DNA of 42,043 bases from DAOTUB01 sp034437455 (GTDB taxonomy: Bacteria; Chloroflexota; Anaerolineae; B4-G1): assembly GCA_034437455.1 (NCBI GenBank), contig DAOTUB010000324.1:1-42043 (forward strand), written 5' to 3'. Below are positions 18,037-26,772 of the stretch, piece after piece (position 1 is the first letter of the stretch; every line of letters begins with the position of its first letter). Under the pieces are notes generated by a model, which saw only the letters and a program-made list of their open reading frames with translations, made no database searches and was not told the DNA's origin. Position numbers and translations under genes: made by a program.

Positions 18037-19011
18037 TCAACTCGCCTGGCAACGCATAACAAGTTGTGAAAACTTTTGCTCCCATTCCCTTTGAGTCTCC
18101 TCGCGCAAATCCATCATCTCTGCCTTTAAAGTCTCATACTTCTCTTGCGCCATACATATTCCGTCCTGAATACCGGCGGCGGAATTAGGGACATAAACCG
18201 TTCCCAACGGGAAAAGCGTCTGTAAATAGGGCCACTCGGAAGTGATCAAGGGTTGCCCAAGAGACATCGCCTCAAATCCTCCGCACTGCAAAGTATAGTT
18301 CCGCTTTGTAAGCGCCATCACGACCCGAACAGCTTTTAACAGTCCAAAATACTCGGGATCAGGAAGAAAGCCTGTGAACACAACATTGTCAGGCAATCCT
18401 ATCAAGCGCTCGCTCCTTATCTGCGTAATTTTCCCTGTAACATAAAAGCGTACGTCTGGCAGTTGAGAAGCTGCTTCCAACACAGCATCCAGAGGCTCAT
18501 CGGCGGAAAAAGTGTTAACATAGGCGATACTGAACCCCGGTTCGACCGCAAAGCTTTTGATCCTCTCAGGTGTAAACACTCGATCTACCAGCACAAAAGC
18601 GTCTGCAGACCAAGAAGAAAGAACATCTACCCAATATTGACCAGTGACAATATTTGTAATAGCACGCCGAGCAAGGAACTTTTGAACAGGCAGCGCCCAA
18701 TCCCACATTTTATCAAAAGAAGCCGTATGATGATCAAGTACAAAACGTGATCTAGTCAGTTTACAATATAAATAGACTACCAAACTACACACAAAGGGCG
18801 GCGTCTGCACAAAGACAACGCGAGGTCGCTCCGCAAAAAGCACCTTTAACGTAAGGGCCGCTTGAACAATGTACCTAACCAAAGTGTAGTCTCTAAATAA
18901 CCCTTTATAAACGATAAAGTGCAAACTTGCCCCAAGCGCATCAGCCAACATCTCACTTCTGCGGCCATGAGAGGCCCAAACAATAAAAGCCCACTGGGGT
19001 TTTCGCTCCAT
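18037..19011 (-). CDS. Glycosyltransferase, GT4-like
   Basis: About 324 residues from ATG 19011 (GGTGA upstream); earlier in-frame starts overlap the preceding gene. The N-terminal half carries AFIVWASHGRRSEMLADALG, then a membrane-associating hydrophobic stretch (about 60-85) with VVFVQTPPFVCSLVVYLYCK. SRFVLDHHTASF is typical of this subfamily. The C-terminal half has VVFTGFLPDPEYFGLLKAV and the donor-site loop CGGFEAMSLGQPLITSEW, where the first glutamate of the EX7E motif is kept. Predicted cytoplasmic sugar transferase. Donor unknown. Confidence 0.75.
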   Translation of the reverse strand: MERKPQWAFIVWASHGRRSEMLADALGASLHFIVYKGLFRDYTLVRYIVQAALTLKVLFAERPRVVFVQTPPFVCSLVVYLYCKLTRSRFVLDHHTASFDKMWDWALPVQKFLARRAITNIVTGQYWVDVLSSWSADAFVLVDRVFTPERIKSFAVEPGFSIAYVNTFSADEPLDAVLEAASQLPDVRFYVTGKITQIRSERLIGLPDNVVFTGFLPDPEYFGLLKAVRVVMALTKRNYTLQCGGFEAMSLGQPLITSEWPYLQTLFPLGTVYVPNSAAGIQDGICMAQEKYETLKAEMMDLREETQREWEQKFSQLVMRCQAS

Positions 19012-19036
19012 TTTATCACCATTCAATCTATATAGA

Positions 19037-20278
19037 TTAATTTCCTGTGTACTCTTGAAAAAGGGAGGCAATCTTGGCTACATTTTGATAGATATCAAAT
19101 TCTCTAATCACCTTGCGGCGTCCCTCTCTTCCCAAGTTTTCACAGAGCTGTCCATCCTCAAGCAAGCGCTGCAAAGCATCGGCCAAGGCAACAGCATCTT
19201 TTTCTCGTACCAACAACCCACTCACGCCATGCTCAATCAACTCTGGAATACCAGAGACATACGTGGAAACCGTGGGGATTTCCATCGCCATAGCTTCCAT
19301 TAACGCGACAGGCACGCCATCCATGTCACCATTTTGCGCCGTGATGCAAGGCAAAACAAACACATCAGCGCGGTCCAGGTAAGGCTTTAACTGCTCCTGG
19401 GGTAACGCCCCCGTCAACTCAACATGTGCTTGTAAATCATACTGGGCAACCAACTGTTCCAAACGTCGCTTTTTCTGCTCTCCCCCACCAACAATAATGC
19501 AGTGAAAAGGTACGTCTCGTGCTTTCAAAATCCTACATGCCTCCACCAAAAATGGTGCACCCTTTCTCTCAGACAACTGTGCCACAAACAGCAAAACTGG
19601 CACTTTGTTCTCTGGTTTGGGCTTGGGGGGGCTAAAGGCCTCGATCGAGAGGCCACAGTGCACAATGTGAATTTTATCAGCTAACCCTACACCAGGCACC
19701 AGGCGCAAGAGAAATCGCTTGGTAAACTCTGAAATCGCCACGATAAAACGTGCCTCTTGAACCTTTTCTTCCAAAAGTACACGATCGGTAAAAAAGATAT
19801 TATGTGCCGTAAAACTAAAAGTCGTCCCCATCATTCGGAAAAGAACCAAAGCAATCGTTGCAGCGTTGATGGTAAAGTGAGCATGGATATGTTGGACCTG
19901 GCGCCTTTGCAATTCTGGCGCCAGGTACACTGCTTCAAGGAAATGATAAAATGAGCGCAGCCTGTTCTCAAATTTTTCTCCCTTGCGAGTCAATACGTAT
20001 AAAAGTGTGCTAATGTACTTGCCGGGGCGGGTGAAAAACATGTACAGATGAGCCCGCAAGAACTTGCCCCAGGAAACAGGGAGCGCGTAAAGGGTGCGCT
20101 CGACAAAATGTCGAGATTCCTGCGAGAGATCGTCCTCATTCGGCCTGCGGATCGAACATGTCACAACCTCAAAACCTCTCTCCTGCAAGGCTAAAACCTC
20201 ACGATAAACGAATGTCTGCGACAAATCAGGAAACGTCTGCGCAATATAGGCAATAGAGGGACAATGTTTTTGTGTCAT
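19037..20278 (-). CDS. Glycosyltransferase, GT4 family (WcaL/colanic-acid type)
   Basis: About 413 residues from ATG 20278, preceded by GAGGT; an earlier start would overlap the asparagine-synthetase-like gene. The N-terminal AYIAQTFPDLSQTFVYREVL is the hallmark of WcaL-like transferases (F-P-x-x-S-x-T-F). HIHAHFTINAATIALVL and FSFTAHNIFF follow. The donor domain shows LLFVAQLSERKGAPFLVEAC, then ALPQEQLKPYLDRADVFVLP and GVPVALMEAMAMEIPTVST (EX7E), ending GVSGLLV. It should transfer a hexose to the growing repeat unit. All hallmark residues appear intact. The gene sits 22 bases downstream of the asparagine-synthetase-like gene and 25 bases upstream of the next glycosyltransferase, so one transcript is likely. 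Confidence 0.9.
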   Translation of the reverse strand: MTQKHCPSIAYIAQTFPDLSQTFVYREVLALQERGFEVVTCSIRRPNEDDLSQESRHFVERTLYALPVSWGKFLRAHLYMFFTRPGKYISTLLYVLTRKGEKFENRLRSFYHFLEAVYLAPELQRRQVQHIHAHFTINAATIALVLFRMMGTTFSFTAHNIFFTDRVLLEEKVQEARFIVAISEFTKRFLLRLVPGVGLADKIHIVHCGLSIEAFSPPKPKPENKVPVLLFVAQLSERKGAPFLVEACRILKARDVPFHCIIVGGGEQKKRRLEQLVAQYDLQAHVELTGALPQEQLKPYLDRADVFVLPCITAQNGDMDGVPVALMEAMAMEIPTVSTYVSGIPELIEHGVSGLLVREKDAVALADALQRLLEDGQLCENLGREGRRKVIREFDIYQNVAKIASLFQEYTGN

Positions 20279-20300
20279 TATGGATACCTCAGCGTCAAAT

Positions 20301-22151
20301 CTACAAAGATGCGCCAACCGCCCGCAAAGCCATCTCGACCGTCAAGATGTAACTCAGAAATTTCTCGTGGCGAAATCCTGCAGTGCGTGCACCAGCGAGG
20401 AAATCAGCCAAGCCTTCGGCGTCATATAACGCTGCCGAATGCATATGCTTGTGATTCAAAAGATCCTCTTGCTCTAAATAATCCAGAGTTTGGCAACGCC
20501 ATTGAAATGTGGGATAGTCCAAGGGATAAGAGGCCAAACTCTCACTGGACTCGGGCCACAGATTCCATCCTAAATAATCTTTGGCAGCTTTTCGCGCCAG
20601 TTTTTTTGCCATGCGAGGCAAAAAAGGGATAAACTTGTAAAAATTGGTCGCCCGCAGGGGCAAGGCAGGGCTTCCAATGTCTGTCTCAAAACCGGCTAAA
20701 ACGGGATTGACCTTCTCCAACAACAACTTGACCAGACGATTGTAAATACGCCACTTGTAGTGTATGGAAAAAGCCCCCGCCACGCTCTCCTTGAAATCTA
20801 GAGGGGCGATAGCCCTTTGTTGCCCCATAACCGTAGCTATCTGCAAACCAGTATGACCACGTTCGTAAAAGAGCAATACGCTGTCCAACTTGACTGTATT
20901 GGGAAAATTAGCATAACGTTCACCAACAGATTTTAGAAGCGTCTTTAGCTCCTCACAAATCCACGTGAATTTTTCATCATCAGCCAAGACCGCACGCTCC
21001 ACAGATACTCTATGATCAATTAGGCGATCATAGTCCACTCTAGAGCCCTTTTTCACATTCTGCAGGCTAAAGAGCTTGCTCCGCCACAACTCCCCCCCCA
21101 ATCCCCACACAGACACATCGCGCTCAAGCGCTCTCTGTTCCTGATCCCAAAGCACGCTGCTCGACTTTAAGACATCCAGGTGACCATCTGTTTTGCCTAT
21201 CGCACGGGATAGCCACTTGCAGCGCGCCTTTCCCCAGTCCTCTGGCAGAATATTATGCTGATAGTCCCAACCCAGCCCTTGGGCAATGCGTGAAGAAATA
21301 ATCACATCAATATAGCGTTGCGGCCCAGCACAACAAACCTCAAAAGGCAAGCCGACGTGATCCATCAACATTGCAACCAGGCGCGAGTCGAAACCGCCGG
21401 TCAGGTCCACCCACACCTTTCCTTCCCTCTCAATCCCTCGTTTTACGGCCTTGGACAAAAGGGCCAGCGAGTAATCCACTGTGTCATCCAGGGAAAGCCG
21501 CGCGACCTCGTCGTTAACAGTCAGTGACCAATAAATTGACTTTGTGTTACCCGCGTGTGTGATTTCTAAAATCGTTCCGGCTGACAAACGCTCAACCCCT
21601 TGCCAAAGTGTATATGTGCCACGCATTTCTCCGACCTTGAGAAAGCAGTATATACCGTACTCGCTGGGTGTCGCTTGCACAGCCTTGGCTATGGCCAGAG
21701 CTGAAGTCGAGACGTACAGCCGGCGCCCTCGCCACGCATAATAAACCGGCATCATACCCAATGGATCTGATACGACCAATAGCCTATCAGAAACTTTGTC
21801 ATACACCACCAACACAAAATGTCCGTCCAGGTCTTTAAAAACAACACTCCCGCGCTCGATATAGTCCGTCAATAAATCTTGCAAACTCCCGTCTTTAGGG
21901 TTATTCTCGTCCCTAAGAACCGTCCCGACAACCAACAACCAAGACCCCGTTTGTTCATCGACCGTAATACCTCGATGCAGTGTGGAACGGGTATCGAACT
22001 TCACAGCGGCACATTGCAACCCGGATATCTCACAACTATGCGCTGAATCCAAACACTTGTAACTCGCTATACAAGACTGAAAGTTTACAAAGTCCTGATC
22101 ATGAAAAGAAACAGGATCTTGTTTATCAAATAAAAGCCCAAATCCAGACAT
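20301..22151 (-). CDS. Asparagine-synthetase-like protein lacking the glutaminase cysteine
   Basis: 616 residues, the usual AsnB length. The N-terminal half has the class II glutamine amidotransferase fold (DLDGHFVLVVYDKVSDRLLV, then SDPLGMMPVYY). The C-terminal half has the ATP-pyrophosphatase loop VWVDLTGGFDSRLVAML (SGGxDS with the first Ser replaced by Thr). The start is secure: GAGGAG lies 6 bases before the ATG. It reads Met-Ser-Gly, whereas active glutaminases read Met-Cys-Gly, so the nucleophile is absent. The enzyme may use ammonia or another amine, forming an amide on a sugar acid or peptide, as beta-lactam synthetase does with an internal amine. In exopolysaccharide loci such genes are thought to amidate uronic acids. 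It begins 52 bases after a sulfotransferase gene. Confidence 0.85.
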   Translation of the reverse strand: MSGFGLLFDKQDPVSFHDQDFVNFQSCIASYKCLDSAHSCEISGLQCAAVKFDTRSTLHRGITVDEQTGSWLLVVGTVLRDENNPKDGSLQDLLTDYIERGSVVFKDLDGHFVLVVYDKVSDRLLVVSDPLGMMPVYYAWRGRRLYVSTSALAIAKAVQATPSEYGIYCFLKVGEMRGTYTLWQGVERLSAGTILEITHAGNTKSIYWSLTVNDEVARLSLDDTVDYSLALLSKAVKRGIEREGKVWVDLTGGFDSRLVAMLMDHVGLPFEVCCAGPQRYIDVIISSRIAQGLGWDYQHNILPEDWGKARCKWLSRAIGKTDGHLDVLKSSSVLWDQEQRALERDVSVWGLGGELWRSKLFSLQNVKKGSRVDYDRLIDHRVSVERAVLADDEKFTWICEELKTLLKSVGERYANFPNTVKLDSVLLFYERGHTGLQIATVMGQQRAIAPLDFKESVAGAFSIHYKWRIYNRLVKLLLEKVNPVLAGFETDIGSPALPLRATNFYKFIPFLPRMAKKLARKAAKDYLGWNLWPESSESLASYPLDYPTFQWRCQTLDYLEQEDLLNHKHMHSAALYDAEGLADFLAGARTAGFRHEKFLSYILTVEMALRAVGASL

Positions 22152-22203
22152 CTAATGCTCCTCAAAAATGCTTGGTTCCAAAGCGCAAGAACATAACGTC
22201 TCT

Positions 22204-23088
22204 TTAGACATATCCCAGTTGCTCTAACAGCGAACCTATCTCTTGATTAATACTGTCGATATGCTCAGGAGAAAATTTATCCTTCCATTTCCAGTTTCTA
22301 CTGCCTATGTCAAAAGCGTCAATATGTGCATGAAGAGATGACGTCCAGGGCAAATCACAAAAGTCAAGCACTCGTTCGACTTCTCCGAATGGATCTTGCA
22401 CAAGGGCTTCGTAACGCACCTCGATATATTGCTCCGCCGCTAGGTTTTCCTTATCCTGCAATACCCTTTCCACCTCCAGCTTCCAAGTACGAGCAGCGAC
22501 TAATATTGATTCAAGACCCTCCTTTTGCATTTGAACGGGGGTCTTTCCGCCAGCCCACCACAAAGAGAGAGACGGCCACCAATGGACGTTGAGAAAAGAA
22601 TTTGCAGCAGCGCGCCCATCGCGAATAACGTGAACAAAGATAGCATCTGGAAATAGGGTATGCAGATAGGGAACTCTACGCGTATTACGCGTGTTTTTGT
22701 TAACAAAACGCGGACATTGAGAAAAGCGAAGCACATCTATAATAAAGCGTCGCAACCCTTTTTGATCGGTCAGCGCAGCATCCTGCTCGGTAAACGGCGG
22801 ACAGCCCATAGAATCCTCCACAGGATGAAACAGATCCCAGAGCATATGCGCTTCAACCGGTGAGGGGAACCAACGTCGTTTCGCATATCGTTTTGTCAGA
22901 GAAGGGATGCGATAGAAGGCGTTCAGTGCCGCAAGCCAGGGTAGATTGGCGAATCGTTCCACATAAGAAGAGAACCATCCCAGCTCTCTGTGGCCTGCCA
23001 TCAGATCATAGAAAAGCGTCGTCCCCGACCTTCCGCTACCCACAATGAATATCGGACGATCAATCATTACAGAACCTTTTTTCTTCAT
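22204..23088 (-). CDS. Sulfotransferase (PAPS-dependent), first of two
   Basis: 294 residues, the normal length for a soluble sulfotransferase. The 5'-phosphosulfate loop is IFIVGSGRSGTTLFYDLMAG (about 13-32). The 3'-phosphate motif is FVHVIRDGRAAANSFLN (about 150). A further family element is EVRYEALVQDPFGEVERVLD, and then FDIGSRNWKWKDKFSPEHI near the end. It should transfer sulfate from PAPS to a hydroxyl or amino group of the glycan in the cytoplasm. The first ATG (23088) has AAGGTGAG upstream; a second ATG at 23067 also has a plausible site. It follows a GT4 gene by 24 bases. Confidence 0.85.
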   Translation of the reverse strand: MKKKGSVMIDRPIFIVGSGRSGTTLFYDLMAGHRELGWFSSYVERFANLPWLAALNAFYRIPSLTKRYAKRRWFPSPVEAHMLWDLFHPVEDSMGCPPFTEQDAALTDQKGLRRFIIDVLRFSQCPRFVNKNTRNTRRVPYLHTLFPDAIFVHVIRDGRAAANSFLNVHWWPSLSLWWAGGKTPVQMQKEGLESILVAARTWKLEVERVLQDKENLAAEQYIEVRYEALVQDPFGEVERVLDFCDLPWTSSLHAHIDAFDIGSRNWKWKDKFSPEHIDSINQEIGSLLEQLGYV

Positions 23089-23112
23089 TAGATTCTCACC
23101 TTTATTGACAAG

Positions 23113-24159
23113 TCACTGAACGTGATGATAAACCTGCATCACTTGAGAAGCCACCACTTTCCAATCTAGCTGCAGCGCCCTCTTATGGCTATTCACTCCC
23201 ATCTGTCGTCTTTTCGCCGGTTGGCCCGACAAAGTCAACAAAGCAGAAGCCATTGCCTCAACATCTTTCAAAGGCGTCAAGATGGCACACGATTCGTCCA
23301 CATAGTCCCGCACCCCTCCAACATCCGTGGCAACCACCGGCAGACCGCAGGCGATTCCTTCAAGCAAGCTATTGTTGGCTGTGCAATCCATCATAGGCAA
23401 TAATAAGGCATCCGCCGACTGATACAGTTGGCGCAGAGCAAGATCGTCTATGCCACTTTCAAGTTCAACACCAGGACAGTCTTGGAAGTACTGAAAGTTG
23501 TCAGGAAAGGTCACAATGATAAACCGAAAGGTTACGTGGTCAGCGTTAACTTGACGTATCACCTGCCATAGTGTGTCAAAGTCGCGCATCCAGTTACCAA
23601 CAGTTAGGCACGTAAATCTATCGTCTACAGAATTCTCCACTTGACGCGGACAGAAAAAGTCAGTGTCCACGCCGTGGGGTACAAAGAATATCCGGTCATC
23701 GTCCATATAGGGAGACAACATCTCGCGCTGGTTGTTGCCGACGATGATCGCCGCATCCAGCTTGCCAAAGTGCCTGGGCGATCTAACAGCATTCAAAAAA
23801 CGATCTGGTGGCTGGTGCAAAGAACAGATCAGCCTTGCATCAACGCCTAGCCAACGCTTGAACGTCCCAGCAAAGCGGTACATATCATCACCGTAGATAA
23901 AATGGAAAATCTGTCCTGGTTTTCGACGCGCCAGTCGCGCTATGGCCACTTCAGCCCGGAACGATCTAGGAAGGTAGATATTCACCCCGGCCACTCGCCA
24001 GATCAGAGCACCAAACAAGCGATTATTCGTCAACTTGAGCATAATCTCGGGGAACTCGTCTGGATTGACGCTCCGGCTGCCCTCTATGAACTCTTGCAAG
24101 CGGTGATATCCGCTATGTGTCGCGTGGTGCCTTATTTGCCTGCTAATGAAATATATCAT
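23113..24159 (-). CDS. Glycosyltransferase, GT4 family
   Basis: 348 residues. The N-terminal domain has GQIFHFIYGDDMYRF and then LICSLHQPPDRFL. The interdomain segment is DDRIFFVPHGVDTDFFCP, a very typical GT4 stretch. The donor domain shows FTCLTVGNWMRDFDTLWQVI, then ADALLLPMMDCTANNSLLEG and CGLPVVATDVGGVRDYV, with the EX7E glutamates intact. The start ATG follows GGAG by 7 bases. It lies 55 bases downstream of the beta-helix surface protein gene. Predicted to add one sugar residue. Confidence 0.9.
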   Translation of the reverse strand: MIYFISRQIRHHATHSGYHRLQEFIEGSRSVNPDEFPEIMLKLTNNRLFGALIWRVAGVNIYLPRSFRAEVAIARLARRKPGQIFHFIYGDDMYRFAGTFKRWLGVDARLICSLHQPPDRFLNAVRSPRHFGKLDAAIIVGNNQREMLSPYMDDDRIFFVPHGVDTDFFCPRQVENSVDDRFTCLTVGNWMRDFDTLWQVIRQVNADHVTFRFIIVTFPDNFQYFQDCPGVELESGIDDLALRQLYQSADALLLPMMDCTANNSLLEGIACGLPVVATDVGGVRDYVDESCAILTPLKDVEAMASALLTLSGQPAKRRQMGVNSHKRALQLDWKVVASQVMQVYHHVQ

Positions 24160-24214
24160 TGTCGTTCTCCAAGATTTCCAAGCCTCACCATACTCTGATA
24201 GTAAATATCAAAAA

Positions 24215-26533
24215 CTAGGGTCCCACATAGACCAGCCTAACCGCATCGGCGACCACATCTCGACCAGAAGAGACATCATCGGAGACCATCACCGAACCTT
24301 GATCCTGGAATGCAAAGGTCCCCAAGAGGTTCCAGTGCTCTCCATTATTCTGCTGGTCGACCCTGACCGTCGTCGAACCCTCAAGATGATTGATGGTATA
24401 GGGCACATCGGTCGGCCGCCAAACGCCTTCCCACCACCAGGCATAGACCTCGTACCTTCCTGACTGGGGGACGGTGAACGACCAGGTAGCCGTGTCCTCT
24501 CCTGTCCCTATTTCCCTGTTATAGTAATGGGTGGCGCCATAGTGTTGCCCCCCGACGTGCGTATACTGCTGCCAGTCATCTTGAGAGAAAGAGGTCAAAA
24601 ACCCAGGATCGGCGTCGTCCACGATAATCTCTGTGGGGCTGGGCGTGGGGAGCGGCGTAGGGGTGGGCACAGGCGTGGGTGTTGGCGGTCGCTGAGGCAC
24701 TCCCGGATACTCAAAAGCGCCCAGGTCCGGGGCGTTGTTAACTGGCACCGGGTTGCCCATCAGGTCTTTGTCGTAGCCCAGGTCGGTGCCGGCGTCGATG
24801 GCCGGGCTTGAGGACTGCAAACGAAAGTCTCGCCCGTCCAGGTCTGCAAAGCGCGGGTCCGTGATCTGCTCGCCTGGTCCCAATGGAAAGCCCAGCGGTC
24901 CACCGTCTAGATGGTAGAGATTGTTGTAATGGGCCAGGCCGGGACGGTTTGATACAGCCCAAAAGTTTCTCAGATAAATGATATTGTTGCGCGCGATAAA
25001 GACATCTTGGGTGACATTGTCTCCGTCGTGAAAGTTAAAGAGACGTCCAGACCCTTCTACTCTCACGACTTCTACCATTGTGTTGTGTTCAACATAAAAG
25101 TTCTCCACCTCGCTGGCAAAAGGGCCGCTCAGGTGGATCCAAGAAAACACGCCATTGTTGAGTGAGACATTGTAGGCCACGACGGTGTTTCTGCACGAAC
25201 CGCCGCCCACCTCCAAAAACCCATCATTGTCTGCCGCCCAGTTGTGACGAACGGTGTTGTTGTGTGTGTGTCCGAACCACTCGAACGCGCCGCCCCCTAT
25301 ACCATAATCGTAGCTTGGCGCCCGGCAGCGTTCTATCCGGTTATGCGCGACCTCGTTATAAGAGCCATAGAACTTGATCCCCGTCGCGCCAAAGTCATCA
25401 TTGCCGCCCGGTGTGTTTTTGATCATATGCAGGTCGTGGATATAACACTCGGTCACCAGGTTATGCGCGCCCCATATGGAAACGCCCGAGCCGACGTCTG
25501 TCACCTCGACGTTGCGAATGATATTGCGGTTACCGTTGACCATAAAGCCAGCCCGGTGCACATCTTGGACGAGCAGATCGGTGATAATGACCCAATCTGC
25601 ATTGACCGTGATACCGTTTGTCCAGCGGTCCGCGTTGCCCGGATTGGTGATGATGGGCCGCTCGCCCTCGCCATAGGCAGTGAACGTGATGGGGTTACCG
25701 GCCTCGCCCGAGTCGTCAATGACCAGGCCGCCCGACCAGGTGCAGCCGCGCTTGAGGTGGATCACACTGCCGGGCTCGAATTGAGTGGCACACACCGGCG
25801 CCAACGTGCGCCAGGCATCGCCTGGAGAAGTACCCGAATTGGCATCATTGCCATTTGCACAATCGACATAGTAACCAGAAGTGGAAAACGATTTTAAAAC
25901 TCCAGGGAGATAAAGCGTGTAAAAGGGTCGATAAGCCACATTCGATACCTCGTTTGAGCACACGCGATCACCCAGGGTGCCTCCAAACGGATAGGCGCAA
26001 GCACGGTTGGTAACCATGACTGACCAGCCCAACGTACCGGGTACATCCATCTGTGCGACAAAACTGACTGTCATTGCACTGGTAGAACTAAACGTCAGCG
26101 TGCCGGTGATAACGTCGACGCGCAAACTTCCACTGGTCATTTGAGTATAGGTAATGCCTGGGGGCTGTTCCGTAAAACGCTTAAAATTCACGTCCGCCAG
26201 TGGATCGTAGAGCCTGACCGGCGTGCCGGGCACGGCCGTGATGACCACTGTATAAGTAAGTTCATCACCATACGCTATCCGACCTTTGGGTATAACTGAC
26301 TTCTCAACACCGACCAGATGCGACGCACTTGCCTGATCCAACAGCCCACCCCGCATCGACAAAGTTCTTTGTTCCAAGACAGGATCATCAGCCCTAGGCA
26401 TGTCCGCCATAACCGCAAAATGTACCCCAATCCAGCCAATACAAACCACCACGCAAACAAAACAAACGTACCTGATCAGTCTGCCTTCAGTAACAATATC
26501 CGTCAAGTTAACTAGCGCAGATATCATCTTCAT
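24215..26533 (-). CDS. Exported parallel beta-helix protein with golvesin-like C-terminal domain
   Basis: 772 residues. A signal or anchor helix lies at about 20-42 (YVCFVCVVVCIGWIGVHFAV). Residues about 60-195 form a DUF11-like beta domain (GDELTYTVVITAVPGTPVRL). The motif TLYLPGVLK follows at about 206. Residues about 225-600 are a right-handed beta-helix: short turns such as NRNIIRNVEVTDVGSGVSIW and YNEVAHNRIERCRAP, as in pectate-lyase and NosD-like folds, ending SPAIDAGTDLGYD and PDLGAFEYPG (choice-of-anchor Q style). A Pro-Thr linker (about 614-631) leads to a golvesin-like carbohydrate-binding domain (IIVDDADPGF, YEVYAWWWEGVW, VVADAVRLVY). The start has AGGAGAGGTG. Being inside the glycosyltransferase run, it may bind, cut or epimerise the secreted polysaccharide; a lyase activity is not proven. 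Confidence 0.85.
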   Translation of the reverse strand: MKMISALVNLTDIVTEGRLIRYVCFVCVVVCIGWIGVHFAVMADMPRADDPVLEQRTLSMRGGLLDQASASHLVGVEKSVIPKGRIAYGDELTYTVVITAVPGTPVRLYDPLADVNFKRFTEQPPGITYTQMTSGSLRVDVITGTLTFSSTSAMTVSFVAQMDVPGTLGWSVMVTNRACAYPFGGTLGDRVCSNEVSNVAYRPFYTLYLPGVLKSFSTSGYYVDCANGNDANSGTSPGDAWRTLAPVCATQFEPGSVIHLKRGCTWSGGLVIDDSGEAGNPITFTAYGEGERPIITNPGNADRWTNGITVNADWVIITDLLVQDVHRAGFMVNGNRNIIRNVEVTDVGSGVSIWGAHNLVTECYIHDLHMIKNTPGGNDDFGATGIKFYGSYNEVAHNRIERCRAPSYDYGIGGGAFEWFGHTHNNTVRHNWAADNDGFLEVGGGSCRNTVVAYNVSLNNGVFSWIHLSGPFASEVENFYVEHNTMVEVVRVEGSGRLFNFHDGDNVTQDVFIARNNIIYLRNFWAVSNRPGLAHYNNLYHLDGGPLGFPLGPGEQITDPRFADLDGRDFRLQSSSPAIDAGTDLGYDKDLMGNPVPVNNAPDLGAFEYPGVPQRPPTPTPVPTPTPLPTPSPTEIIVDDADPGFLTSFSQDDWQQYTHVGGQHYGATHYYNREIGTGEDTATWSFTVPQSGRYEVYAWWWEGVWRPTDVPYTINHLEGSTTVRVDQQNNGEHWNLLGTFAFQDQGSVMVSDDVSSGRDVVADAVRLVYVGP

Positions 26534-26746
26534 TAACTACACCTCTCCTTGCAACCGGTCGGTTCTTCCAAAGAAACATCACCAGAACACTGGCCTAGCT
26601 TTCCTTGTATGATAGCAGAGCGAGCACAGCTTATCGTACTCCCCCTCTCGCTCCTCGACCTCAAAGTTCCTCTAACAATACTACCGATCGTATCTGTGTT
26701 CAATCCGCGATCAATATTGTTGCAAGTGGAACAAGAACTGTTCGCT

Positions 26747-26772
26747 CCAGGCTTAAACTGGCTTACGCCTGG
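26747..26772 (-). terminator. Hairpin across the stop codon of a GT4 gene, possible weak terminator
   Basis: CCAGGC (26747-26752) and GCCTGG (26767-26772) pair, extended by TAA/TTA after one mismatch, around a 6-base loop. The stop codon at 26763-26765 lies within the hairpin, and a 229-base gap without genes follows. No T run is present on the minus strand, so this may only mark an attenuating or stabilising structure. Confidence 0.3.
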
